64,000 nucleotides of DNA from Ferrimonas pelagia (GCF_039543565.1 NZ_BAABJZ010000022.1:16877-80876); one strand, 5' to 3'. Shown: positions 1-9,313, numbered from the stretch's first letter. The notes: a model not told the origin generated them from the sequence alone. Translations and numbers: made by a program.

Positions 1-1247
1 CCGACCTCGCATGGCGTGACAATACCGGTGCCGCCAACTTCGATTTGGCCCCCAATACCTACATCATCGATACTCAGGGTGAATACCGCTGGTGGCTGGA
101 CCAAGCTGCGATGTACGACGTTGACGGCCGCGATATCGACAAGCGCGGCGCGCTGATGGGGATCCGTCCGACCGAGCGCGGCAGCTACACCTTTGTGCAG
201 GGTCAAAAACTGTTTGAGATGGATCTGACTGGCCGCATGGCCCGCGACGAAAGGCTGCCTCGTGGTTATCAAGATGCCAGCCACGAAGCGGTCGAGATGC
301 CTAATGGTGATGTGTTGGTTCGTGCCGCGAAACGCAACTATCTGCGCCCGGATGGCACCATCGTTCACACGGTGCGAGACCATATCCTGCAGATCGATCC
401 CAAAGGCCAACTGGTTGACGTCTGGGATCTCAACACCATTCTGGATCCGATGCGCGATAACGTCTTGATCAGCCTCGATGCCGGCGCCGTATGCATGAAC
501 GTCGATGCCGAGCAGGAAGGACAAACCGTCAAGGTCGAGCCTGACGCCCCTTATGGTGACATCGCCGGCGTTGGTACCGGTCGTAACTGGGCTCACGTTA
601 ACTCGATTGCCTATGACGAGAAAGACGACAGCATCATCCTCAGCTCGCGTCACCAATCCGCCGTCATTAAGATCGGTCGTAATAAGGAAGTAACCTGGAT
701 CATCGCCGCCCGTGCTGGCTGGAATGACGAGCTTGCCAGCAAGGTTCTACAGCCGGTCAACAGCAAAGGCAAGAAGATCAAGTGTACCGAAAACGGGCAG
801 TGCGAAGACAACTTCGACTTTACCTGGACTCAGCACACCGCTTGGATCACCCCCAAAGGCACCATTACCGTCTTGGATAATGGCGACGGTCGCCACATGG
901 AACAACCCGCCATGCCCAACATGAAGTACACCCGCTTCGTTGAGTACAAGGTCAATGAGAAGAAGGGCACCGTTGAGCAAGTTTGGGAATACGGCAAAGA
1001 CCGCGGCTACGAGTGGTACAGTCCGATCACTTCCGTGACCGAGTACCGCCCCGAAACCGATACCATGTTTGGCTTTGGTGGCTCCATTGAGATCTTCATG
1101 CCGGGTCAAGGCACTCGGGGTAAGATCAACGAGATCGACTACAAAACCAAGGAAGTAAAAGTCGAGATCGATGTATTTAACACCAAACCACATACGCCGC
1201 ACTATCGTTCCATCATCGTTGAACCCAATAAGATGTTTAGTGAATAA
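1..1247 (+). CDS. assT: Aryl-sulfate sulfotransferase AssT1 (5' end cut by window edge)
   Basis: Periplasmic enzyme that moves a sulfuryl group from a phenolic sulfate to another phenol without PAPS, via a sulfo-histidine. The reading frame (phase from base 3) is open to the left edge, so roughly the first 190 residues are missing; the TTG at 45 is internal, not a start. Motifs seen: DASHEAV, NWAHVNS, SSRHQ and TQHTAW, corresponding to His252, His356, Arg374 and the sulfated His436 of E. coli AssT, plus the C-x5-C pair CTENGQC that forms the structural disulfide in that enzyme. A strong terminator follows, then a TetR gene on the same strand. Family assignment is certain; the substrate is unknown. 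Confidence 0.95.
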   Translation, partial: DLAWRDNTGAANFDLAPNTYIIDTQGEYRWWLDQAAMYDVDGRDIDKRGALMGIRPTERGSYTFVQGQKLFEMDLTGRMARDERLPRGYQDASHEAVEMPNGDVLVRAAKRNYLRPDGTIVHTVRDHILQIDPKGQLVDVWDLNTILDPMRDNVLISLDAGAVCMNVDAEQEGQTVKVEPDAPYGDIAGVGTGRNWAHVNSIAYDEKDDSIILSSRHQSAVIKIGRNKEVTWIIAARAGWNDELASKVLQPVNSKGKKIKCTENGQCEDNFDFTWTQHTAWITPKGTITVLDNGDGRHMEQPAMPNMKYTRFVEYKVNEKKGTVEQVWEYGKDRGYEWYSPITSVTEYRPETDTMFGFGGSIEIFMPGQGTRGKINEIDYKTKEVKVEIDVFNTKPHTPHYRSIIVEPNKMFSE

Positions 1248-1263
1248 TCGATAAGACATTATA

Positions 1264-1297
1264 AAAGGGCAGCACAAACGTGCTGCCCTTTCATTTG
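1264..1297 (+). terminator. Rho-independent terminator of assT1
   Basis: A perfect 12-bp stem (1264-1275 with 1280-1291), an AAAC loop and a following T-rich stretch lie 17 bases after the assT1 stop. Confidence 0.9.
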
Positions 1298-1365
1298 TTG
1301 CTGATAAGCGCAAGACAAGTTTATTGATTCGATATATTGTGACGACATGACAATTATAACTGGAC

Positions 1366-2055
1366 GTGGCAGTGGCAATAAAAAGGAACAAGACGGAACT
1401 CGAGATAGTCAAAGCGGCTCGTAAGATTATTGCCGAAGATGGATTACTGTCTTTCCAATTTAAGGATATTGCCAATGAGGCGAAGATCAGCACCAGCACC
1501 CTACGCCTGCTTTTCTGTAGCAAAGAGGATTTGCTCGCAAGAATATTGGTAGACCACCTTAACGGCCATCACACGCGTTTGCTGCACATAACCCAGACTC
1601 AGTTAAACCTGAAAGAGAAGGTGTTTAGCTACGGCCTTTCCATGATCTATCCAGACTACTTTTCCAAGGACATCTCAGGCTGCCATTTCTTATTATCCAA
1701 TCCTGCCATCTGGAAGGCGCTAACCCCACTGCGTCAACAGCAGTTAGCGCAGTGCTTTGCTCGATTATCACAAGCCGCCTTGGCATTATTTCAGCAGGCG
1801 ATCGATGAAAAGAAGCTTGCCGGTTGCGCCGTTGAACACCACCAACTCTTTAGCTCCTATGCCAGGGGGTGCTCTCTGCAGTTACAAAATGCGCTATATA
1901 TGCACGACAAGCATCAATTCGTGAACAAAATTATCGAAAAGAATATGAGCAACCTTATCGATTCCCTACCCTGGCAATCACCGATGATGGTCTGCGACCT
2001 TAAAAAGATAAAAATGACGGTTCGAACCGTCTCGGATCAGTCAAATAGCGTCTAA
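1366..2055 (+). CDS. TetR/AcrR-family regulator (TetR1)
   Basis: One-component repressor-type protein of 229 residues. The N-terminal helix-turn-helix covers about residues 12-55 (FKDIANEAKISTSTLRLLF), followed by a helical ligand-binding domain without recognisable similarity to well-studied members. A stop at 1357 limits the start to CTG 1360, GTG 1366 or GTG 1372; no strong ribosome binding site is visible, so the start is uncertain. The middle segment (LLSNPAIWKAL) resembles that of the TetR at 21359, so the two are paralogues. It lies between assT1 and lysR-A1. Control of assT1 or a neighbour is inference from position only. Confidence 0.85.
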   Translation: MAVAIKRNKTELEIVKAARKIIAEDGLLSFQFKDIANEAKISTSTLRLLFCSKEDLLARILVDHLNGHHTRLLHITQTQLNLKEKVFSYGLSMIYPDYFSKDISGCHFLLSNPAIWKALTPLRQQQLAQCFARLSQAALALFQQAIDEKKLAGCAVEHHQLFSSYARGCSLQLQNALYMHDKHQFVNKIIEKNMSNLIDSLPWQSPMMVCDLKKIKMTVRTVSDQSNSV

Positions 2056-2279
2056 TTCCGCACTTCCAAAGCCAAACGGCAAATGCCAGGGGGTTTGTAA
2101 GCCTTTATGATCAGGTCTTGACGCTACTCTCGGAACACCCATTAAGGCACGTTCGATAATTTATCGTTGCCACTCTGTGTTTGCTGTGATCAGAACGATG
2201 CCTTAATCATCTGTCGCTTGGCTCAATGCGGACAACCTCCTAACCTAAGATCTTGTTCAATAAACGATCAGAGAACTTA

Positions 2280-3230
2280 GTGGCAGATTTCAGTGATCTT
2301 CGCATCGGGGCACTCAATACCTTCAAGGTCATCTATGAGGAAGGGTCTACCCAACGCGCCGCCGAACGACTCGGTCATTCTCAATCCGGGATCAGCTACG
2401 AGTTAAAGAAGCTCAGAGAGATCTTCGACGATCCCCTGTTCAGTCGCTGCCGGGATGGCTTACTCCCGAATGAACGGGCACATCAACTCTACTTAGGCCT
2501 CCCAAAAGTGCTAGCCGAGATGGAAAACCTCTATAATGGCAGTACCGATTTTCATCCTGAGCAATACCGAGGAAACGTTAGAATTGCGATCCTGGAGCCA
2601 CTGGCGGTCGCCGTGATGCCGAAGCTCTATTCGCTGTTTCAACAGCACTGTCCTCATGTCGATCTGCAACTGATGCCTTGGAATAAAGGAACGTTAGAAC
2701 AACTAAAACGGGGGATCATCGATGTCGGCTTACACCTGCACAGTGTTGAGGATGATTACATCAACAATGAACGTATTTGCCCCTCCATTCGCATTCTCGC
2801 CTGCCGAAATAACCATCCCATCTTAAAGCGCAAACAGATAACCCTGATGGAGATGTGCAATTACCCACTGTTGCTTCAGGATCTGCCCAGTTGGAATCAG
2901 CAGGGTCAATCCATCATCGAAAAAGCCAGCCAAGAGAAGAAGCTACCACTGCGTATTTCTGCCCGAGTCAGCTATCTGCCAGCCATCGTGCCCATGCTGC
3001 AGTCCAGCAATGCACTATGCTACTCTTCAGCCATCGGTTTGGCGCAATTTCAGCAACAACTGACGTTGCTGCCAGCACCGCGCGAACTCAGCAGCCACGC
3101 ATTCCATTACCACTGCCTCTATCCCATTAGCCAAGCCGAAGCCCCGTTCAACCTGTGGCTGCGAGCGCAGTTGCGCGAGATATTGGCTCAACTCATGCCC
3201 AAGATAGTCAGCAATAGCCGCGAACGGTGA
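2280..3230 (+). CDS. LysR-family regulator, type A (LysR-A1)
   Basis: LysR-type transcription factor of about 316 residues, with a winged HTH at residues 8-66 (AAERLGHSQSGISYELKKL) and a two-lobed effector-binding domain after residue 90. The frame could begin at TTG 2253, but GTG 2280 aligns with the start of the paralogue at 16861 (both run on to DLRIG/DIRIG), so GTG 2280 is chosen. It points towards assT2, 318 bases downstream, just as its paralogue points towards the similar assT6. This suggests a matched activator-enzyme pair; the effector is unknown. Confidence 0.88.
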   Translation: MADFSDLRIGALNTFKVIYEEGSTQRAAERLGHSQSGISYELKKLREIFDDPLFSRCRDGLLPNERAHQLYLGLPKVLAEMENLYNGSTDFHPEQYRGNVRIAILEPLAVAVMPKLYSLFQQHCPHVDLQLMPWNKGTLEQLKRGIIDVGLHLHSVEDDYINNERICPSIRILACRNNHPILKRKQITLMEMCNYPLLLQDLPSWNQQGQSIIEKASQEKKLPLRISARVSYLPAIVPMLQSSNALCYSSAIGLAQFQQQLTLLPAPRELSSHAFHYHCLYPISQAEAPFNLWLRAQLREILAQLMPKIVSNSRER

Positions 3231-3547
3231 TAAACCCTATCGCGATAGGATGACACACGCGCCCAGAAACGAATTTCATTGCTCCGATACGCTGTCGAGT
3301 ACATAGAACTAATGGATACAGTATATCGTTTCTTTTTCATGCGACTCGCCACATGCCGTCATGCCTTACCCAATTTTCTGATGCCCTTAGCCACAATCTT
3401 TGGCAGCGTTCAGAAAAAACCACCTCAGCTTCCACTTCCTCCCCCAAGTCCGGCCGATGGTCCGCTCAGTGTGACCACGGTCACATCCGACAACCTCCCG
3501 CTTTTACGACACTGAGTACGACAACAAATAACGTAAAGGATGACACG
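3231..3547. other. Intergenic region lysR-A1 to assT2
   Basis: 317 bases without a gene. It holds a perfect 14-bp palindrome (3236-3249, CCTATCGCGATAGG) just after the LysR stop, with no T-run and therefore not a normal terminator. A consensus CRP site lies at 3470-3485, and the assT2 ribosome binding site AAAGGA at 3535-3540. Confidence 0.6.
3470..3485. promoter_or_regulatory. CRP (cAMP receptor protein) binding site, perfect consensus core
   Basis: TGTGA-CCACGG-TCACA matches the TGTGA-N6-TCACA core exactly, and the symmetry extends to 7-bp arms (TGTGACC/GGTCACA). Its centre is 70 bases upstream of the assT2 start codon, a usual place for class I/II activation. The match is directly visible; function is inferred. 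Confidence 0.75.
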
Positions 3548-5305
3548 ATGATGAAGCACACATTATTAACCGCCGCCATTGCCAGTGCACTGCTCTTGGG
3601 AGGAAGCATAACCGTCGGTATCAGCAGCGCCGACGCCGCCGTAGTCAGCCTAGCCCGCCCCGGCCAAGGTCAGCTTGGCAAAATTAAGGTCAATCCATAC
3701 GGCCATGCGCCTTTGTCGGCGGTCATTAACCTGCAGAGTAAAGAACCAAAAGATGTCGTAGTGACCGTCCGAGGTAAAGGCAAGGATGGCGTACCCATCA
3801 CCTACCCCGTCAGCCGGGATATCCAGCAAACCCATGATGGCATTCCAGTCTTCGGGCTTTACGCCGATCACTCCAATGAGGTGCAACTTAACTACGTACT
3901 CGACGGCAAAAAAGTGGAAGAGGTGTATAAGATACAAACACAACCCATCGCCGGGATCAGCGTCGATGGTGCTGTCTACAGCATGCCCAAAGTCACGCCT
4001 AAGGTCGTCAAAAAAGGGTTTGAAGACCGGCTTTATTGGATCAACCACATCCTGATGGACAATGACTCGATGGACGTCATGTGGTCCAAAGGGGGGGCTT
4101 TGGAGTGGAACCGTTGGCCAGTTAACTTCATTACCGATACTCAGGGTGAGCCACGTTGGTATCTGGACGCCAATACCATCCACGACGACAATGACGTCAA
4201 CAAACGCGGGATCGTTATGGGCGTCCATCAGGTCGAAAACGGCGATATCATCTTTGCACAGGGTCAGCGCTACTATCGGATGGATCTGTTGGGCCGGATG
4301 ATCGTCGAACGCGATCTGCCCCGTGGCTATATCGACTTTTCCCATGCAATGACCGAATTACCCAATGGCAACTACCTTATCCGCGCAGCCAAAAAAGACT
4401 ATGTTCGCCCCGATGGCGTGGTCACCAACACCGTTCGAGATCATATCTTGGAGATCGATCAGCAAGGTCGCTTGGTCGAGGTTTGGGATCTGAACAAGAT
4501 CTTGGATCCCATGCGTGATGCCCTACTATTGGCACTCGACGCCAAGGCGGTGTGTCTCAATGTCGATGATGACGCGGAGGCGGTCAGCATCGAGCCTGAC
4601 GCCCCATTTGGCGACCATGCAGGGGTTGGCACAGGCCGGAACTGGGCGCACGTCAACTCCGTCGACTACGACGCCAGCGATGACTCCATCGTTATCTCGC
4701 CACGTCACCAAGCCACCGCCATTAAGATCGGCCGTGACAAAGAGGTGAAGTGGATCCTCGGTCCAAGCGAAGGCTGGAAAGGCGATCTGGCAACAAAGCT
4801 GCTGACACCGGTCGACAATCGCGGCAAGAAGCTGAATTGCTCGCCTCAGGGTAAGTGTGAAAACACCGATTTTGACTTTGGTTATACCCAGCACACCTCC
4901 TGGTTAGTGCCAGAAAAAGGAACCCTGGTGACCTTCGACAACGGCGATGGTCGTTATCATGAGCAACCGGCCTTCGCAGAAGCGAAATACAGCCGTGGCG
5001 TCGAATACAAGATTGACGAGAAAAACATGACCGTCAAACAACTGTGGGAGTACGGTAAAGATCGCGGTTACGAATGGTATAGCCCAATTACCTCAGTGAC
5101 CGACTATGAAGCGGATAAAGATACGATGATGATGTACTTCGCCTCCGCAGGCCTGTTCTCCAGCGAGAACACCAAGCCCAAACTGGCCGAAGTCAAATAC
5201 GGTACTCAGGATGTCATGGTCGAATTGCATGTCGAAGCCCCAACCTCGAAGCAACCCTCCTACCGCGCTATCGTCATCCGTCCGGACCAAGCCTTCGGCG
5301 AGTGA
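3548..5305 (+). CDS. assT: Aryl-sulfate sulfotransferase AssT2
   Basis: Full-length AssT of 585 residues with a Sec signal peptide (about 1-32, cleavage near SSADAA), an N-terminal beta-sandwich domain and a beta-propeller. The frame is open from 3353, but ATG 3548 has AAAGGA seven bases upstream and begins the signal peptide. Catalytic set present: SHAM (His266), NWAHVNS, SPRHQ, TQHTSW (His449); disulfide pair CSPQGKC. Closest relative in the window is AssT6 (18030): both share VISPRHQATAI and the RPxQGQLG opening. Placed after LysR-A1 with a CRP site in its promoter region. No dsb genes follow directly, so its disulfide presumably depends on the DsbL/DsbI copies elsewhere in the locus. Confidence 0.96.
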   Translation: MMKHTLLTAAIASALLLGGSITVGISSADAAVVSLARPGQGQLGKIKVNPYGHAPLSAVINLQSKEPKDVVVTVRGKGKDGVPITYPVSRDIQQTHDGIPVFGLYADHSNEVQLNYVLDGKKVEEVYKIQTQPIAGISVDGAVYSMPKVTPKVVKKGFEDRLYWINHILMDNDSMDVMWSKGGALEWNRWPVNFITDTQGEPRWYLDANTIHDDNDVNKRGIVMGVHQVENGDIIFAQGQRYYRMDLLGRMIVERDLPRGYIDFSHAMTELPNGNYLIRAAKKDYVRPDGVVTNTVRDHILEIDQQGRLVEVWDLNKILDPMRDALLLALDAKAVCLNVDDDAEAVSIEPDAPFGDHAGVGTGRNWAHVNSVDYDASDDSIVISPRHQATAIKIGRDKEVKWILGPSEGWKGDLATKLLTPVDNRGKKLNCSPQGKCENTDFDFGYTQHTSWLVPEKGTLVTFDNGDGRYHEQPAFAEAKYSRGVEYKIDEKNMTVKQLWEYGKDRGYEWYSPITSVTDYEADKDTMMMYFASAGLFSSENTKPKLAEVKYGTQDVMVELHVEAPTSKQPSYRAIVIRPDQAFGE

Positions 5306-5322
5306 TCACGCCCAGTAGAGAA

Positions 5323-5347
5323 TGGAGGCCTCGGCCTCCATTTTTTT
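5323..5347 (+). terminator. Rho-independent terminator of assT2
   Basis: TGGAGGC/GCCTCCA stem (5323-5329 with 5334-5340) and a 7-T run, 17 bases after the stop. It separates assT2 from the convergent TetR2. Confidence 0.9.
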
Positions 5348-5379
5348 GCAAAATGCAGAATCGAACCATGACACGCGTT

Positions 5380-6036
5380 TCATAGCTCCAAAGCTACGTA
5401 GTTCTGGTGATAAGATCGAGCGAACCGACTTAAGTACGCCTTCACATCCTCGGTCGATACCGACGTTTCCTGCTTCAACGTAGATAAAAACGCCGTTATC
5501 AAATCAAAAAAGATCTCCAGCGAACGCAGCCGCTCTTCTTGCGAAGATGCCTTTTTAATGGTTAACACACAGCCATCCACGATCTGGTCGATCCCATGGC
5601 ACAGATAAGCCGCATCAATACCCAATGCTCTCAATTGATCCATCAGCCAATGCCGGTGCCTTGCCATTAACCGCTCGAGATCCAATCGGGCGAATGGCGA
5701 CACACTGTCCAAAGGGAGATCGGCGCCCGCCAATATGACGTACTTTCCGCTAGCCAGCAGCCAAGGCCTATAGGTACTGCGAACCAAAAGCCGTGAATAA
5801 ACGTCGTCAAAGTCCCGTTCAACCAAAGCATCAAAAGACAAAGACCGCCGATACCTTTGACCTAGAAGCGCTGCCATCAAGTCAGGTAAAGAACGAAAAT
5901 GCTTGTAAACCGTTCCGTTAGAGTAACCTGAGCGCTTGGCAATTTTATTTAACGACAGTGAGTTAATGCAGTCCTTCGCCAATAGCGCTTCAGCAGCCGA
6001 GATCAATTCATGATATTGCTGCTCCCTGTCAACCAT
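5380..6036 (-). CDS. TetR/AcrR-family regulator (TetR2)
   Basis: TetR-type repressor of 218 residues with the HTH near residues 20-50 (LNKIAKRSGYSNGTVYKHF), a canonical TetR recognition helix. The frame is open to 6096, but ATG 6036 is preceded by AAAGGAAAAGGGAA and is preferred. It is divergent from assT3, sharing 264 bases of AT-rich control region that contains a 22-bp inverted repeat (6222-6243). This is the classical layout of a local repressor with its target. Ligand unknown; an aryl sulfate or phenol is a reasonable but unproven guess. Confidence 0.88.
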   Translation of the reverse strand: MVDREQQYHELISAAEALLAKDCINSLSLNKIAKRSGYSNGTVYKHFRSLPDLMAALLGQRYRRSLSFDALVERDFDDVYSRLLVRSTYRPWLLASGKYVILAGADLPLDSVSPFARLDLERLMARHRHWLMDQLRALGIDAAYLCHGIDQIVDGCVLTIKKASSQEERLRSLEIFFDLITAFLSTLKQETSVSTEDVKAYLSRFARSYHQNYVALEL

Positions 6037-6221
6037 TTCCCTTTTCCTTTGATGAGCTCCCTCAGACTCAATACTGCCAAAAAACAGACCACACACACAA
6101 CGGTAATTTATTTCGCAAACGCCATCCTATTGTTTTTTATCAAGTAAATTTGGCGCACCAAGCTTCGAACCCTCTTCTTGATGGACGGCGCAAATTAAAT
6201 AAAACAGCGCAATACAATAAC

Positions 6222-6243
6222 AATCAAGGGACGACTCTTGATT
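6222..6243. promoter_or_regulatory. Inverted repeat, candidate TetR2 operator
   Basis: AATCAAG-N8-CTTGATT, perfect 7-bp arms. Further single ATCAAG/CTTGAT half-sites lie near 6139 and 6177 in the same tetR2-assT3 intergenic region. Size and position fit a TetR operator; binding is inferred. Confidence 0.5.
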
Positions 6244-6300
6244 CGACCTAGCGAGTAGAAACTTATTTGGTTTTATCTGCCTGAAAAAATGGAGTGGAAA

Positions 6301-8079
6301 ATGAAAAAAATTGCGCTAATGGTATCGCTATCTCTAGGTACTATTTGTGCTGCGAATGCAGCATCCTACCCACCAGCCCCCGATGTCGGCCAATTAGGCA
6401 CAGTCATCACCAACCCATTTAAGAACGCGCCACTCACAGCCGTGATTGGCCTGGCCGGAAATACCATCAGTGACGTCAGCGTCAAAGTGCATGGTAAAGG
6501 CGCAAACGGCATCGACATTGAGTATGAAGTTGGCCCTAAATCACTGCTCAACAACGATGGGATCCCCATCTGGGGGATGTACGCCTCCCACCGCAATAAA
6601 GTGACCGTCAGCTTTGTTAAAGATGGCAAAAAATACGTTGAAGATTACACCATTCAAACTTCAGGGATCAGCAACCGCTATCTGGACAGTCGCGATAATT
6701 CCGATTTGATGACGGTAGATGTCAAAAAAGTCAGCCCGGAGTTTAAAGATTCGCTGTATTTCGTCAACTCCTTCACCTATACCCCAGACGGCACCAACCT
6801 ATCCTGGGCTGCACAAAAAGCACCGAAGAAAAAAGGTGCTCAATATCCAGCAGTAAAAACTACCGGCGCCATGTTCTTCGATATGGCCCCAATGAACTTC
6901 GTCATCGATTCCCAGGGCGAATACCGCTGGTGGATGGAGCAGGACGCGATCTACGACGGCTTTGGCATTGACGCAGAGCAACGCGGCTTGATGATGGGCT
7001 TCAACCAAACCGACAAAGGCAGCTTTACCTTCACCAAAGGCCAGCGCTGGGGTGAGTTCGACATGATGGGTCGCTTCCTTGTCGACCAACGCTTGCCTCA
7101 TGGCTATGTCGATGCCAGCCACGAAGCCCACTACACCTCTATTGACACCGTCATGCTCCGTGTCGGTAAGCAAAACTACCGCCGCGATGATGGGGTGATG
7201 GTCAATACCGTCCGTGACCACATTGTTGAGGTCGACCGGCTGGGCAACGTGCAAGAAGTGTGGGACCTGACCAAGATCCTCGACCCTATGCGGGATGATC
7301 TGCTGACCTCCCTCGATCTGGGCGCCGTTTGCCTGAACGTCGACATGGACTCCATCGGTAAGAAAGCCACCGCCGAGCCAGATGCCGATCTGGGCGACAT
7401 TCCAGGCGTTGGTGCCGGTCGTAACTGGGCCCACGTTAACTCCATTTGGTATGACAAAAACGACGATTCCATCATCCTGTCACTGCGTCACCAAGCCACG
7501 GTTAAGATTGGCCGCGACAAAGAGGTCAAGTGGATCCTGTCGCCTAATACTGGCTGGGGCGAGCTGTCTAATAAGGTACTGACTCCAGTCGACGCGCGCG
7601 GCAATAAGCTGAACTGCGAAGGTGCTCGCTGTGAAGGTACGGACTTCGATTGGAGCTACACTCAGCACACCTCTTGGGGTAACGATAAGGGCACAGTCAC
7701 CGTCTTCGATAACGGCGATGGTCGCTTCCATGAGCAACCTGCAATGCCAACCATGAAGTACAGCCGCTTTGTTGAATACAAGGTCGATCCTAAAAACATG
7801 ACCGTGCAACAGTTGTGGGAGTACGGTAAAGAGCAAGGCTACGATTGGTACTCCCCCATCACCTCAAACACCGAATACGACGCACGCAGCAACACCATGT
7901 TTAGCTTCAGCGGTTCAGTATTCATGTTTGAACGTGGCGAGCCCACCATCGGTAAGATCTCCGAGATCAATTACGACACAAAAGAGATTGAAGTTGAGAT
8001 CGACGTTCTTTCCAACAAAGACAATCAACCTCACTACCGTGCTCTGAAGATCTATCCTGACACTCTGTTCAGTGAATAA
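6301..8079 (+). CDS. assT: Aryl-sulfate sulfotransferase AssT3
   Basis: AssT of 592 residues with a signal peptide (about 1-20, cleavage near CAANA). ATG 6301 is chosen over ATG 6289 because GGAG lies just upstream and the text starts MKKIAL. Catalytic residues are kept: SHEAH (His274), NWAHVNS, SLRHQ, TQHTSW (His456). Two departures from the other copies: the stretch after the first His lacks the usual MPNGD turn, and the cysteine pair is one residue tighter (CEGARC). Divergent from TetR2 and followed by the LysR-B1 pseudogene. It may prefer a different donor or acceptor; this is inference. Confidence 0.95.
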   Translation: MKKIALMVSLSLGTICAANAASYPPAPDVGQLGTVITNPFKNAPLTAVIGLAGNTISDVSVKVHGKGANGIDIEYEVGPKSLLNNDGIPIWGMYASHRNKVTVSFVKDGKKYVEDYTIQTSGISNRYLDSRDNSDLMTVDVKKVSPEFKDSLYFVNSFTYTPDGTNLSWAAQKAPKKKGAQYPAVKTTGAMFFDMAPMNFVIDSQGEYRWWMEQDAIYDGFGIDAEQRGLMMGFNQTDKGSFTFTKGQRWGEFDMMGRFLVDQRLPHGYVDASHEAHYTSIDTVMLRVGKQNYRRDDGVMVNTVRDHIVEVDRLGNVQEVWDLTKILDPMRDDLLTSLDLGAVCLNVDMDSIGKKATAEPDADLGDIPGVGAGRNWAHVNSIWYDKNDDSIILSLRHQATVKIGRDKEVKWILSPNTGWGELSNKVLTPVDARGNKLNCEGARCEGTDFDWSYTQHTSWGNDKGTVTVFDNGDGRFHEQPAMPTMKYSRFVEYKVDPKNMTVQQLWEYGKEQGYDWYSPITSNTEYDARSNTMFSFSGSVFMFERGEPTIGKISEINYDTKEIEVEIDVLSNKDNQPHYRALKIYPDTLFSE

Positions 8080-8086
8080 GTAAGAT

Positions 8087-8120
8087 AGCGGGCCAAGCCT
8101 AGCGCTTGGCCCGCTTCTTT
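8087..8120 (+). terminator. Rho-independent terminator of assT3
   Basis: Perfect 12-bp stem AGCGGGCCAAGC/GCTTGGCCCGCT (8087-8098 with 8104-8115), followed by TCTTT. Confidence 0.88.
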
Positions 8121-8184
8121 CCCACGCGAGCAAAGTAAACCATCTAATTTTTAAGAAAAATGCAATTCAGTCATTCGAAACACC

Positions 8185-8322
8185 AATCGAAACATTACTC
8201 TCCTAAAAGCAGCAAAACGAAACTTCATTAACAAAGTAATCACTCCCCTCTGTATTGTTCTGTTTTTCCTACGTTGCTGCTGCGATGCTGCGAGTACCTG
8301 TGTGCAAAGGGCGATTACAGAC
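8185..8322 (+). promoter_or_regulatory. Duplicated leader/promoter region of lysR-B1
   Basis: About 120 bases (8185-8303) are largely conserved with 11678-11797 in front of lysR-B2, although both are non-coding. Shared blocks: AATCGAAACATT, CCTAAAAGC, AAAACGAAACTT, ATTGTTCTGTTTTT, GAGTACCTGTGTG. The CGAAAC element occurs twice in each copy, about 28 bases apart, and may be a regulator site. Confidence 0.6.
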
Positions 8323-9313
8323 ATGGCCATCCCCCGTCAACTCAAAGATCTCAGCGTCATCCACTTACAGCTGATCCAAAAACTGCTGATCCACCGCTGC
8401 ACGACCAGCGCCGGTAAAGAGCTTGGCCTCAGCCAACCCTCAGTCAGTTACCATCTGAAGAATCTCAGAGGCCTGTTTAACGATGAGTTGTTTGTTCGCT
8501 CTCAGCAAGGCCTGAGGCCAACCGAACATTGCCAACGGTTATCACGCCATATTAATGACATCCTTAGCCGCATCGAAGACGACTTGCTGCAATGTGGCAC
8601 GTTCGAGCCATCAAATGTCGCCAAGGAGCTCAGAGTCGTTATGGATCCAACCTGTTGGCGCTTGAATGCGCTACTCATGGCGGAACTACAACGACTCATG
8701 CCCCGCACGACACTATCTACTGAATATTGGAATCGACAAACCTTTTACCGAACTGGAACAGGGTCAAATTCACTTTGGCGTGCATGTTATTCCTACGATA
8801 ACAGCGCAGTTTCACAAAGTGCCTTTAGGTCCGTGCCAGCGCGTATTTATCATGCGAAAAAGGCATCCTTTAGCGCAGCAAAAAGTGGTCCACTTGCACG
8901 ATTTGACTCAATACCCAGTCGCCCTGCACGATTTCAGCCGGCTAAATGGGAGCGGCAACTCCCTCATCGAGCGCGTACTAAAGCAACACAACTTGCAGCT
9001 CAATCTTCGCGCTAGAGTCGCCGACTGCCAAGCCTTATACGCGTCACTGTTGAGCGGCAATACCATAGCCTACACGTCGACACTCGCTCTGCCAGACGAT
9101 CTCTCCGACTATGTCCTACTTGCTGCCCCTAAACCACTCACCCAAGTGCAAACTCAATACTGCTTGTATATCGCCAGCCAACGTTATGGTTCGCAGGAAA
9201 CCAGCTATATATCCGACCTCATATATACCTGTTTTCAACAGCTATACGACCAACAGACACGCCCAGAAATAGCGCAAGTTCTGACAACCCAAAATAACTT
9301 ACTCAAGGCGTAG
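8323..9313 (+). pseudogene. LysR-family regulator type B, frameshifted (LysR-B1)
   Basis: Closely related to the intact LysR at 11816 throughout. The first frame runs from ATG 8323 (MAIPRQLKDL) to about 8745 and ends with WNRQTF; the homology then continues in another frame as TELEQGQIHFG to the stop at 9313. Removing one T from the TTTT run at 8743-8746 restores a 329-residue protein matching the paralogue. The HTH (AGKELGLSQPSVSYHL) and the rest of the effector domain are well preserved, so the damage is recent, or the extra base is a sequencing error in a homopolymer. Without the fix, the product would be a truncated DNA-binding domain with an unrelated tail. Confidence 0.82.

Noticed and set aside
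45..47. TTG as the start codon of the first sulfotransferase
   Set aside because: The frame and the homology continue upstream to base 3; the gene is simply cut by the window edge.
747..1523. 258-residue minus-strand frame
   Set aside because: Antisense to assT1 and the start of tetR1; similar antisense frames occur under every assT copy because of codon bias. No ribosome binding site or family.
8302..9015. LysR-B1 first frame read as a complete, short regulator
   Set aside because: Everything after position 8746 in this frame is unrelated to LysR proteins, while the other frame matches the paralogue; a frameshift is the better explanation. A programmed frameshift was considered, but no slippery-site context is seen.
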